Assembly (NCBI GenBank): GCA_005877185.1
Contig: VBPQ01000049.1
Location: forward strand, 1 to 22,404
DNA: 22,404 nucleotides
Direction: 5' to 3'
From: Nitrososphaerota archaeon
GTDB taxonomy: Archaea; Thermoproteota; Nitrososphaeria; Nitrososphaerales; Gagatemarchaeaceae
The notes below the pieces were generated by a model that saw only the letters and a program-made list of their open reading frames with translations, searched no databases and was not told the origin of the DNA. Of the stretch, positions 6,252-13,063 are shown piece by piece (position 1 is the first letter of the stretch; every line of letters starts with the position of its first letter). Both the position numbers and the translations under genes were made by a program.

Positions 6252-6742
6252 CAATCGTGGCGAACCAGAGAAGGCTCACCAGCTCGGAGAACTTCGACGA
6301 GGTCTTCGAGCTAGTAAAGACTGCCACGGAGCAGTCCCTCGGCAAACACAGGGCCGGACTCACCCTCGTCCTCGGGGACATCCCGAACAGCGTCGGGGCT
6401 TTCCACGAGCTGGGCTCGAACGCGATCGTGATGAACAGGAATCTCCTCAAAATAATCGAGAGACTCGCCAAGTCGAGAACCTCGAAGAACGCCTACGTCT
6501 TCATGATCCTGCTTCACGAGTACCTCCACAGCCTCGGATACACGGACGACAGGCAGGTGAGGCTTCTCGGGAAGAGGATAACCAACGAATTCCTGGGGGG
6601 GAGGCACATCGCGGCTGAAATGGCCGTGAGGCCTCTCGACCAGTTCTTCCCGGACCTCCCGAAGTACTCGGTCTTCAGGGACAAGGGCCAGTTCGAGACG
6701 ATTCGCAGGTTCGACTCCTCGAGCACTCCATACATAGCTTAG
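6248..6742 (+). CDS. Zincin-like putative metalloprotease (HExxHxxGxxD)
   Basis: This 164-residue soluble protein starts at TTG 6248, overlapping the upstream stop as TTGA. The catalytic-type motif 'HEYLHSLGYTDDRQVR' places His90, Glu91 and His94 with Gly97 and Asp100. That pattern, HExxHxxGxxD, is the metzincin signature with Asp as the third zinc ligand, as known from snapalysin-type enzymes. The helix before the motif ('NAYVFMILL') and an upstream 'GLTLVLGDIPNSVGAFHELG' region with strands fit a minimal zincin. There is no signal peptide or propeptide, so it would act in the cytosol. It is the last gene of the operon with the Hsp20-like and TraB-like proteins; a role in removing damaged proteins or processing a partner is an inference. 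I cannot assign it to a MEROPS family. Confidence 0.75.
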   Translation: MTIVANQRRLTSSENFDEVFELVKTATEQSLGKHRAGLTLVLGDIPNSVGAFHELGSNAIVMNRNLLKIIERLAKSRTSKNAYVFMILLHEYLHSLGYTDDRQVRLLGKRITNEFLGGRHIAAEMAVRPLDQFFPDLPKYSVFRDKGQFETIRRFDSSSTPYIA

Positions 6743-7318
6743 TTCCCCTGAACCCTAAAACAGTTCAAGATTATTCTCGGTTATCGCAGTCGTTCGCGCT
6801 TCGTTCGAGAAGGGGTAGAATTTGTTGGAAGGATGGATAGTATCCGGCACTAGTGACGCCGCCCGGTGAGGCCCGAGTCTCGCAGCATTACAGGGATGAG
6901 TCAACGGACGCACGAATGTCTCCTCTCATAAAGAATGAGCTCGCTGACAAGATAGGGGCATAACATCATCAGAAGCTGCTAAGGGAGCAAGGTCTTGTTT
7001 CATACTTCGCCTGTATGCTGCTTGGTGAAAGGATGGCTCTTGATGATCCACACTGCTTTCATCATCCCACAGACCCTCACGCTACGAAGGAAGGCTTCTT
7101 GAGGGAGTATCGCCATGGAACCACGCCTTCGCTGCCGATTCCGACGCTCGATCCCACCGAGGGAAGAGCTTGAGAAGGCATTGAGGGCGCAGAGGCTCTT
7201 ATTGTCTCTTGTCAAGTGATGGTTACTCCAGTTCCGACGATGGCGGCCGCGTTGCTCTTCGTTGGTTCGACCGAGATGGTCTTTGCCTCTAAGGCCTGAG
7301 CAGTTTCCTGACAACGGG

Positions 7319-7328
7319 ATATAAATAG
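7319..7328 (+). promoter_or_regulatory. Strong TATA box far upstream of the DUF4382 gene
   Basis: ATATAAATAG is the best TATA match in the window. Transcription would start near 7350, leaving either a leader of over 110 bases for the 7464 gene or a separate short RNA. Confidence 0.5.
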
Positions 7329-7415
7329 TAATCAGCAGCTCAGATCGCACACGTCTTGTGTCTCCGGACGTTCGTGCTGGTTTAGCACATTGAGGCGCGG
7401 GTTCAGGGTCGCAGT

Positions 7416-7425
7416 GCTTAAATTT
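7416..7425 (+). promoter_or_regulatory. TATA-like element close to the DUF4382 gene
   Basis: GCTTAAATTT predicts transcription start near 7447, giving a short leader before GTG 7464. The leader would contain the palindrome GTCGGCCGAC (7441-7451 region), flanked by GGGTCG/CGACCC arms that can form a hairpin just before the start codon. Confidence 0.4.
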
Positions 7426-7463
7426 CAGACTCTGACAAAGGGTCGGCCGACGAGGCGACCCAA

Positions 7464-7976
7464 GTGAAGCGTTCCACGGTTGCGCTGGTGGTAATAGTCC
7501 TGCTGGTGCTCGGAGCGGTATCCGTCTACGAGTACGCCCAGAGTTCCGGAAGTGGGACACTTTCGATTGGCTTCGCGGACGCGCCCTCTCAGGGCGTTTC
7601 CCACGTCTACGTCACCCTCTCCGGCATCTTTCTTCAGGGGGAGGGGAACTCGAGCGTCTCCTACAAAGGAGAAGCGGTCCAGTTCGACCTACTCTCGCTG
7701 GTCAACGTAACGAAGTTTCTCGGTAACGTTACGGTCCCGGCTGGGAACTACACCATGATTAGATTCACAGTGACGGCAGCCACGGCTACCGTCAATGGGG
7801 CGAATGCCTCTCTGTTGGTTCCGAGCGGCGAGGTCAAGGTCCCCCTGAGTTTCCAGGTTGTCTCGGGTAAGAGGACAGCCATCGTGCTAGACATCACTGT
7901 CGACATGACCAGCATAAGCGCGAGTGGTAACCTACGCCCCGTGGTTACCGTCAGGTCCGTGAAAGGACCCGGATGA
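7464..7976 (+). CDS. DUF4382-domain secreted or membrane-anchored protein
   Basis: This 170-residue protein starts at GTG 7464. Residues 1-27 are a basic start and a hydrophobic helix ('STVALVVIVLLVLGAVSVY'), acting as signal peptide or N-terminal anchor; no lipobox Cys is present. The rest matches DUF4382: 'GTLSIGFADAPSQGVSHVYV' near the front, a middle 'VQFDLLSLVNVTKFLGNVTV', then 'PAGNYTMIRFTVTAATATVN', 'LLVPSGEVKVPLSFQVVSGK' and the end 'LRPVVTVRSV'. DUF4382 proteins are beta-sandwich extracytoplasmic proteins of unknown function. Four or more Asn-x-Ser/Thr sites suggest N-glycosylation. It lies upstream of an ABC transporter that lacks an adjacent binding protein, but nothing in the sequence shows it replaces one. 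Confidence 0.8.
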   Translation: MKRSTVALVVIVLLVLGAVSVYEYAQSSGSGTLSIGFADAPSQGVSHVYVTLSGIFLQGEGNSSVSYKGEAVQFDLLSLVNVTKFLGNVTVPAGNYTMIRFTVTAATATVNGANASLLVPSGEVKVPLSFQVVSGKRTAIVLDITVDMTSISASGNLRPVVTVRSVKGPG

Positions 7977-8205
7977 CAAGGATAGCTTGACCTGCCCCAA
8001 ACTCGGGGATTAACGCTTGAACCTATTCGGCCAGATGTTGCACTCATCGGTCCCGCTGAGTGGCAATCTCTACGAGCGCCAGTCGTTCTCCCGGGGAGCC
8101 TAAACAACCCGTAAATAGCTGACGGATTCCGAAGCCGAAAGAAAGCTTACGACAGGCTTCAGCGTTGTTGAGGTCTCCATCGATATTGCGTACTCCTGGG
8201 CGAGG

Positions 8206-9726
8206 ATGCTTATTGCCCTCGCTCTCAGCATACTGTTCAGTCTCGCTGTCGGCATATTAGCGGCGCGAAACAAGAGGGCCGAATCAGTAATCATCCCGCT
8301 TCTCGACGTCTTCCAGTCGATTCCCATCCTGGGGTTCTTCCCGGTCGTGATACTAGGAGTAGTCGCGGTCATACCCGGCCAGTTGGGCGTGAACCTCGCC
8401 GTCATCTTCCTGATATTCACGAGCATGTCCTGGAACATCGCTTTCGGGGTCTACGAGGCGGTCAAGGCGATACCTCAGGACTACATAGATCTGAGTAACA
8501 TGTCAAGCGCTAGTTCAATCAACAGGATCTTGACGCTCTACATACCGTCTTCGCTGAGCCGGATTGCGTACAATTCGCAGACCTCCTGGGCGGTCGGCCT
8601 CTTCTATCTAGTGACGAGTGAAATTTTCTCCCTTGGAGGCACGCCGACCAAGGTGGACCACGGAATCGGGGTGGCGATCTTGACCGCGCAGGACTATGTG
8701 GGATACGCCTACTCGATTGTCGCTCTACTAGTGGCGGTGGCTATCTGGCAGGTTGTCTTCTTGAGGGAGTTCTCCCTCTGGGCTGAGCGTTACAGATTCG
8801 GAGAGGCCCCGCACGGAGAGCGTCGCGACCCGCTAATGAGGGTGTACTCGTGGATCAACAGCAGGAGCATCGCGAAGCTCTTCCTCCTGACCCAGGGTCG
8901 GGGGGTCACAGGCTTCACCTCCTCGCTCCAGAAGTTCAGGCGCGGAATATTTTATTCTGTGCTGATCAGCGTTGTCATCTTCCTGGGGTTTGGAATCGCA
9001 GCCGCAGTCGCCACGACACGAACGAGCGTGCAGTTTCCCAGCATCCAGAACCTCCTCACAATTGAGAGCGGTGTCCTCGTTGGGCTCGGCTTTTCCCTTA
9101 TACGAGTATGGTACGTCTACTTCATCGCAGTCCTCGTAGGTGTCCCTCTCGGGATAGCAATAGCGCTCAGGACGAGATTGTATGATGTAATGGTACCCGT
9201 GCTAGAGGTAGTAGCGTCCGTTCCGGCCCCGGTGCTTCTCCCCGTGATCTTGATCGCAGCAGCAGGGCAGGGCGAGGTCGTCGCTGCCGTCATCATCTTC
9301 TTAGGGATGATATGGTATATCATCTTTAACACGATGGCAGGGATCAGATCCCTGCCCGGGGAGATATTCGAGTTGAAGCGTGTGTTTCACATCTCCACTG
9401 TAAAGGCATGGAGAGACATCTACCTACCTGCTACCGCGACAGCCTTCATTACCGGGTCGATTACCGCGATTGGAGCAGCCTGGAACACACTGATAATTGC
9501 TGAATACTTCACCCTGTCACCCAATTCCCCAAACAGTAGCTTTTCCACGCAGGTCAACACTGGAATAGGCAAGATTATCACTATCGCTACGACCCACAAT
9601 CCAGCGGATCTCGTTACGCTCTATCTTGCGATCGCCTCCATGACTCTGTTGATTGTCGCCTTCAACCTGACTGTCTGGAGGAGGGCCTACCATTACACAA
9701 CCAGGAGGTACGCGTATAACAGATGA
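8206..9726 (+). CDS. ABC transporter permease, fused double NitT/TauT (SsuC-like) unit; start uncertain
   Basis: This inner-membrane permease of at least 506 residues carries two BPD_transp_1 units in one chain. Unit 1 runs to about residue 195, with cytoplasmic coupling loop 'GVYEAVKAIPQDYIDLSNMS'. Unit 2 runs from about 245 to the end, with loop 'NTMAGIRSLPGEIFELKRVF' and 'VLEVVASVPAPVLLPVILIA' before it. ATG 8206 is the first standard start, but permease-like sequence continues upstream in frame ('VEVSIDIAYSWARM', bases 8167-8208) back to a TAG at 8116. In that extension no ATG, GTG or TTG exists; CTG 8119 is the only near-standard codon. A TATA-like 'CGTAAATAGC' lies at 8110-8119. Bases 7977-8118 hold no gene. 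The gene heads an operon with an ATPase and an AAA-associated protein. The substrate is unknown, and no binding protein is adjacent. Confidence 0.88.
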   Translation: MLIALALSILFSLAVGILAARNKRAESVIIPLLDVFQSIPILGFFPVVILGVVAVIPGQLGVNLAVIFLIFTSMSWNIAFGVYEAVKAIPQDYIDLSNMSSASSINRILTLYIPSSLSRIAYNSQTSWAVGLFYLVTSEIFSLGGTPTKVDHGIGVAILTAQDYVGYAYSIVALLVAVAIWQVVFLREFSLWAERYRFGEAPHGERRDPLMRVYSWINSRSIAKLFLLTQGRGVTGFTSSLQKFRRGIFYSVLISVVIFLGFGIAAAVATTRTSVQFPSIQNLLTIESGVLVGLGFSLIRVWYVYFIAVLVGVPLGIAIALRTRLYDVMVPVLEVVASVPAPVLLPVILIAAAGQGEVVAAVIIFLGMIWYIIFNTMAGIRSLPGEIFELKRVFHISTVKAWRDIYLPATATAFITGSITAIGAAWNTLIIAEYFTLSPNSPNSSFSTQVNTGIGKIITIATTHNPADLVTLYLAIASMTLLIVAFNLTVWRRAYHYTTRRYAYNR

Positions 9727-9738
9727 GCTCGGGGGGCG

Positions 9739-10632
9739 TTGGTCATTGATTTCGCTCCGCCTAGCGAGGGGAGGTCTTTCGTGACAGACTACGTCAAGTC
9801 GACGAGCTCGGTGGCTCCACAGGAGGCGAGAGTACGCCCCGCAACCTCGCCATCTCCCGCGTCCGAATTATCTTCCGGCGTGCCGATAATCTCCGTCGAA
9901 CACGTGAGCCTGGACTATAAGAAAGAGAAGGAGCCGCTCCCCGTCCTCGTCGACGTCTCTCTCGCCGCGTTCAAGGACGAATTCGTCGTGATTACCGGCC
10001 CGTCAGGCAGTGGGAAGTCCTCCCTCCTGCGCATAATCGCTGGACTGAACAAGCCCACCTCAGGAAGGGTGCTCTTCCGGGGAACGCCCGTCACAGAGCC
10101 GAGGCAGGAGGTCGCCATGATCTTCCAGAACTTCGTCCTCCTGCCCTGGCGCACCGCTCTGGAGAACGTCCTGTTCGGACTAGCGTCCAGAAAGGATATC
10201 ATCGAGGAAAGGAAGAAGGACCTGGCGATGATGGCGCTCGAGAACGCGGGCCTGAAGGGGTTCGAGAACGTATACCCGGGGGAGCTCTCCGGGGGGATGA
10301 AGCAGAGGGTGGGGATTGCGCGAGCGCTGGCGTTGGAGCCACAGGCGCTGCTGATGGACGAGCCGTTCAGTTCCCTCGACGACCTGACGGCGGAGCACCT
10401 GAGGAGAGGAATCTACTCGCTTCTGATAAACCCCTCCTCTCCGATCCAGACCGTCATAATGGTTAGCCACAATGTTGAGGAGATTGTTGAGCTAGCAGAC
10501 AAGGTCGTCGTCCTCTCCCCCAGACCCGGGCACGTGGTGGGAGAGCTGACTGTGGACCTGCCTCGCCCTCGCAACAAGAAGTCCAAGGAGTTCTTTGACT
10601 GGGTCGATATGGTGTACTCCCTGCTTGCGTAG
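9739..10632 (+). CDS. ABC transporter ATP-binding protein, NitT/TauT (SsuB-like) type
   Basis: This 297-residue cytoplasmic ATPase pairs with the fused permease 12 bases upstream. TTG 9739 follows a G-rich ribosome-binding stretch (GGGGGG); GTG 9781 is an alternative. Residues 1-48 are a Ser/Pro-rich extension not usual for the family. Motifs in order: Walker A 'GPSGSGKSS' (about 87-95), Q-loop 'MIFQNFVLLPWRTALENV', ABC signature 'LSGGMKQRVGIARALALEP', Walker B 'ALLMDEPFSSLD', and switch His in 'VSHNVEEIVELAD'. The ending 'VDLPRPRNKKSKEFFDWV' is typical of nitrate/sulfonate/taurine importer ATPases. It powers uptake of an unidentified small anion or organic substrate. Confidence 0.93.
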   Translation: MVIDFAPPSEGRSFVTDYVKSTSSVAPQEARVRPATSPSPASELSSGVPIISVEHVSLDYKKEKEPLPVLVDVSLAAFKDEFVVITGPSGSGKSSLLRIIAGLNKPTSGRVLFRGTPVTEPRQEVAMIFQNFVLLPWRTALENVLFGLASRKDIIEERKKDLAMMALENAGLKGFENVYPGELSGGMKQRVGIARALALEPQALLMDEPFSSLDDLTAEHLRRGIYSLLINPSSPIQTVIMVSHNVEEIVELADKVVVLSPRPGHVVGELTVDLPRPRNKKSKEFFDWVDMVYSLLA

Positions 10633-10658
10633 ATTGGAGAGATGGAGTTGATCGAGGT

Positions 10659-11174
10659 ATGGGCGCCAAGGTAACCACGGGGTCGTCGTCGCGGCCGAAG
10701 ATCATGCCCGCCAACGTGCGGGCCGGACAAGTTGTCAGCCTCGTCGAGGTCACGGGAGGGCTCGGCCCGAAGATCGATACTCATCGACTCGCCGACGAGC
10801 TGGGGGCCGATATAGCTGTCTTCCTTCCCATACTCGACGCCGCCGAGCTTCTCGGTCTGGTGAAGAAGGAGAAGGGGGAGGTCTCCCTCACCGAGTTCGG
10901 CCTCAAGCTTCAGAAGACCACCAAGAACAAGATTCGCCTCCTCAAGGACCAGCTCTCCCAGATCGAGCCGTTCAAGACCGCCCTCGAGCTCGCTTCAAGG
11001 AATGTGGAGGTTACCGCCGAAGAGGTGGCAGAGGTGGCCGAGAGGCACGATGTGCGGTGGCACCACGACAGAGAGCTTAACGTATCGCTCATTCATGCCC
11101 TCCTCGTTCACTGGGCCATCTACGCCGGGCTGCTGACCTACAACGGCAAGACGGGCAAATTCCAGGAGGCCTGA
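10659..11174 (+). CDS. AAA-associated C-terminal domain protein (stand-alone part of NitT/TauT ATPase)
   Basis: This 171-residue protein from ATG 10659 comes 26 bases after the ATPase stop. It matches the domain often fused to the C-terminus of nitrate/sulfonate ABC ATPases (AAA_assoc_C type): 'AGQVVSLVEVTGGLGPKIDT' at about 26-45, a helix-turn-helix-like 'HRLADELGADIAVFLPILDA', 'AELLGLVKKEKGEVSLTEFG', then 'LSQIEPFKTALEL' and the final 'IHALLVHWAIYAGLLTYN'. Here it is a separate gene in the same operon. It is expected to bind or regulate the ATPase; the exact role of this domain is not settled. An ATG at 10642 is out of frame and not used. Confidence 0.82.
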   Translation: MGAKVTTGSSSRPKIMPANVRAGQVVSLVEVTGGLGPKIDTHRLADELGADIAVFLPILDAAELLGLVKKEKGEVSLTEFGLKLQKTTKNKIRLLKDQLSQIEPFKTALELASRNVEVTAEEVAEVAERHDVRWHHDRELNVSLIHALLVHWAIYAGLLTYNGKTGKFQEA

Positions 11175-11184
11175 GCCCTTCCTC

Positions 11185-11844
11185 TCACGACAGCGAGAGG
11201 ACCCCGCTGCCGAGGAAGAATAGCCCAAACGAAAGCAGGACGACCCCTGCGATCAGGTCGAGGAGCCACCTCGGGACTCTCAGGAGGTACTGGTATGAGA
11301 CAGCCGAGACAGAGATGAGGAGCGCTATGCTCACGAGGGCCCCGATGATTGTCCACTCGAAGTTGAAGGTCCCCGCTGCGGCGAGCACGAGGCTCGCCTC
11401 GAAGCCCTCGGTCAGGGTAATCGTGAGCACGGGTAGCGCATTGAGGAAGGAGAAAGGCATCGCCCCCAAAGACTCACCCGCGGGGACGTTCTTAAGCTCC
11501 TTCGCCACCACTTCGTTTTCCATCTTGGACATCTTATCCCTGAAGGACTTCTTCCCGAAGTAGTACCTGACGAATCCACGCAGAAACCTCGATGAGAAGT
11601 AAAGGAGCACCGCACTCGTGATGAAGTCGATCAGTAGGTCAGGGAGAAGGACGAAGACTTGCCGCACGGCCAAGAAGGTGAAGATCGAGACCAGACTCCC
11701 GATAAGGACCCCTGCGAGGACGTTCTTCTTTCCGAGCTGCGTGACGGTCGCGACCGAGAGGATGGCCACTTCGCTCCCCTCCAGCAGAACCGCCTTGAAC
11801 GCTATGAGGAACGACCCAACGATCACTACGGGAATATCTGACAC
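11185..11844 (-). CDS. FTR1-like predicted membrane protein with two EGxE repeats
   Basis: This 219-residue membrane protein with about six helices starts at GTG 11844. It is built as two related halves: 'FKAVLLEGSEVAILSVATV' (Glu22, Glu25) and 'TITLTEGFEASLVLAAAG' (Glu147, Glu150). The repeated E-G-x-E inside a membrane helix resembles the REGLE motif of FTR1/EfeU iron permeases, where the Glu residues handle the ion. The arrangement also recalls the uncharacterised family COG4280. A charged cytoplasmic loop lies between the halves (residues about 97-128). A TATA-like CTTATACAGG at 11882-11891 gives a short leader. Iron or another cation is the plausible substrate, with moderate confidence. 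It is convergent with the ABC operon (10-base gap). Confidence 0.72.
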   Translation of the reverse strand: MSDIPVVIVGSFLIAFKAVLLEGSEVAILSVATVTQLGKKNVLAGVLIGSLVSIFTFLAVRQVFVLLPDLLIDFITSAVLLYFSSRFLRGFVRYYFGKKSFRDKMSKMENEVVAKELKNVPAGESLGAMPFSFLNALPVLTITLTEGFEASLVLAAAGTFNFEWTIIGALVSIALLISVSAVSYQYLLRVPRWLLDLIAGVVLLSFGLFFLGSGVLSLS

Positions 11845-11881
11845 GAGGAGGACGACCGGCCGAGGAAACCGTCACGACTCT

Positions 11882-11891
11882 CCTGTATAAG
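11882..11891 (-). promoter_or_regulatory. TATA-like element of the FTR1-like gene
   Basis: CTTATACAGG on the minus strand lies 38-47 bases upstream of GTG 11844. The remaining 11892-12132 sequence holds no gene, only the promoter of the 12133 gene. Confidence 0.4.
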
Positions 11892-12093
11892 AATGCCGAG
11901 GGCTCGCCAGTCTAGCGCATCCCCCCGAGGCCAAGGCATGATCTGGTTAGCTGCTGACGTCCGGCCGCAAGATCAAGAGGGTCTCGCCCGCGTCCACCTG
12001 CAATCTGGGCCGGAAGGGGTTTCGTTTCACTGCCGAAGATCCGTTTTCAGTAAGTGTCTTATGGAGAAATATTCTGGTATTATCTGCGGTCAG

Positions 12094-12103
12094 GCTAATA
12101 AGA
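12094..12103 (+). promoter_or_regulatory. TATA-like element of the secreted Ig-like protein gene
   Basis: GCTAATAAGA lies about 30-39 bases upstream of ATG 12133 and predicts a leader of roughly 10 bases. Confidence 0.45.
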
Positions 12104-12132
12104 TTCCCACACAAATTGTTCCCGTAAGCGTG

Positions 12133-12903
12133 ATGAAGAATCTCGCCAAAGACTCGGCGGTTAGCCTGCTCCTCCTTCTGTCGCTCTTTCTGGTCACCGT
12201 GCCCGCAAGTGTCTCTCCTCCAGCGAGGGCTCAGATAGCGAACGGAATTGTGGCTAGCAATTACAGCGTGTCAACGGCAGAGAATACATCTGTCAAGATA
12301 AACGTGCTTGCGAACGATTATTGTCTACTAAGCGGTCTTCAATGCCCAGATGGTACGTACGTCCAGTCGGTCACTCAACCCAGCACGGGCGTCGCCGTAA
12401 TCAATCCCGATAACACTGTCACCTACACACCTAACAACGGATTCGTCGGATCGGACTCTTTCACCTATACCGCGTCCGACACCCTGAATCTATTCACCGG
12501 CACAGGGACAGTAAGTGTTACTGTGAACCCACCAGGGAGCTCGCAAGGAGGGATAACTGTAACCGCGAACAGGGTTCAAGCCTCCTACTGGGACCCGTGC
12601 TTCGCGACGACGTGTAGCGCGGGAAGTGGCCCTGGGACGACGATGTTCTTCGCATTGTGTGCCGATGCTTCCTGCGTAAATGTCGTCCAGACAGGGTTCG
12701 CCGACGAACACGGGTTCACGTTCACGGGTCTCAATCCGAGCGCCACATACTACGTCTACCCCGATGATTGCAACAGCTGTCATGGCTCCATGCACGATGT
12801 AGTGTTTGACCATTGGGGAGATGGCAGCACCGTGAGGCCCCGGGCAGCGGCGGTAGGATCGACCCTAGACGCATGGTTCTCCTGCACAAACAATTGCGCC
12901 TGA
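12133..12903 (+). CDS. Secreted protein: Ig/cadherin-like domain plus HWGDG domain
   Basis: ATG 12133 starts a 256-residue exported protein. Residues 1-34 are a signal peptide ('SLLLLLSLFLVTVPASVS', cleavage near 'ARA'). The frame is open further upstream, but that part lacks a signal peptide and lies before the promoter. Residues about 40-135 match the tandem cadherin-like/Ig domain found in surface adhesins: 'VKINVLANDY', 'PSTGVAVINPDNTVTYTPNN' and 'GFVGSDSFTYTASD'. The second half (about 140-256) is the same kind of beta module as the end of the spherulin-like protein, with 'ATYYVYPDD' then 'VFDHWGDGSTVRPRAAAVGS' and paired Cys. There is no C-terminal anchor, so it is either released or held by partners. 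An adhesive or matrix role is an inference. Confidence 0.8.
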   Translation: MKNLAKDSAVSLLLLLSLFLVTVPASVSPPARAQIANGIVASNYSVSTAENTSVKINVLANDYCLLSGLQCPDGTYVQSVTQPSTGVAVINPDNTVTYTPNNGFVGSDSFTYTASDTLNLFTGTGTVSVTVNPPGSSQGGITVTANRVQASYWDPCFATTCSAGSGPGTTMFFALCADASCVNVVQTGFADEHGFTFTGLNPSATYYVYPDDCNSCHGSMHDVVFDHWGDGSTVRPRAAAVGSTLDAWFSCTNNCA

Positions 12904-13063
12904 GTGAGGGATTTGGGGTCATTTCCTCATTCCCGTCATCTCCGGGGCTAGAATCCGGGATGATAGCAATGGGCTTGAAGGCGTGCAGTCTCATTCGCTT
13001 CGTTTTCTCGTGATGGACTAGAATGGTCATTTCCGTCGTGCGAGGCGCAGCTCGGCCAATCAA

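Larger units (their letters stand above)
6743..7463. other. 720-base gap without a clear gene
   Basis: No complete gene is convincing. On the plus strand, the frame from 6841 to 7173 is open except for one in-frame TAA at 6961. It reads like protein in places ('MSPLIKNELADKIGA', then 'HHQKLLREQGLVSYFACMLL'), so it may be a decayed gene or two tiny ORFs (GTG 6853, ATG 7015), but I recognise nothing. The segment 7037-7068 contains GATGAT...ATCATC, a small inverted repeat. A very good TATA box lies at 7319-7328, more than 100 bases before the next gene, and a second TATA-like element at 7416-7425. 'GTGCTggtttAGCAC' near 7372-7386 can form a small hairpin. No tRNA or transposase was seen. Confidence 0.5.

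Noticed and set aside
11893..12132. N-terminal extension of the secreted Ig-like protein to ATG 11893
   Set aside because: It would bury the signal peptide inside the chain and lies before the TATA-like element at 12094-12103.
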